Shown here: positions 5,304 to 5,308 of the stretch, piece after piece
Layout of the letters: each line of letters starts with the position of its first letter
Position numbering within the stretch: position 1 is the first letter of the stretch
Origin: Actinomycetes bacterium
GTDB taxonomy: Bacteria > Actinomycetota > Acidimicrobiia > Acidimicrobiales > Bog-793
Direction: 5' to 3'
Length of the DNA stretch: 5,308 bases
Assembly: GCA_021785095.1 (NCBI GenBank)
Contig: JAJYGM010000184.1
Span: 4,496-9,803 of the forward strand
Position numbers and translations under genes: made by a program
Notes under the pieces: generated by a model
Databases searched by the model: none
What the model was told of the DNA's origin: nothing
The model's input: only the letters and a program-made list of their open reading frames with translations

Positions 5304-5308
5304 ACAAC

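Noticed and set aside
5217..5308. Possible tRNA or small RNA gene at the right edge
   Set aside because: No T-arm consensus, anticodon arm or cloverleaf could be formed; only an 8-bp dyad is visible.

Overview
The window is very GC-rich, with codon use strongly biased to G/C at third positions, GTG as well as ATG starts, and AT-rich sequence confined to two short promoter-like patches. This suggests a high-GC Actinomycetota chromosome. The relaxase and the hemerythrin-DUF2249 architecture would fit Acidimicrobiia or a related class, but the sequence does not prove a class.

Layout from left to right: (1) bases 3-359, plus strand: the 3' end of a WYL-domain (PafC-type) transcriptional regulator, cut by the window edge. 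(2) bases 431-2611, plus strand: a MobF (TrwC/TraI-like) relaxase. Its HUH nuclease chemistry looks intact, but the following helicase-like region has lost recognisable Walker A, Walker B and motif III. (3) bases 2612-2760: a gap with a GC-rich dyad, then an AT-rich promoter with a striking CTAG-rich palindrome and a strong Shine-Dalgarno. (4) bases 2761-4266, plus strand: a polytopic membrane protein of the heme-copper-oxidase subunit I/NnrS-like kind. (5) a strong hairpin at 4145-4178. (6) bases 4187-5152, minus strand: a hemerythrin-DUF2249 fusion, convergent with and overlapping the membrane protein gene by 80 bp. (7) bases 5153-5308: a second AT-rich promoter with a related palindrome, abutted by a minus-strand intrinsic terminator, then about 90 bp with no gene visible.

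The membrane protein and the hemerythrin-DUF2249 gene face each other, and each has the same 16-bp operator-like palindrome (TCTAR-N6-CTAGA) just upstream of its start. The two copies match at 12 of 16 positions. All four CTAG tetranucleotides I can find in the window lie inside these two sites. This points to one regulator controlling both genes. Hemerythrin-like and DUF2249 proteins, and heme-copper-oxidase-like membrane proteins, are associated with nitric oxide, nitrosative stress or low-oxygen respiration, so the pair is best read as a small NO/O2-response regulon. The relaxase seems to be a separate, possibly domesticated, unit: no coupling protein, mating-pair gene or convincing oriT is visible.
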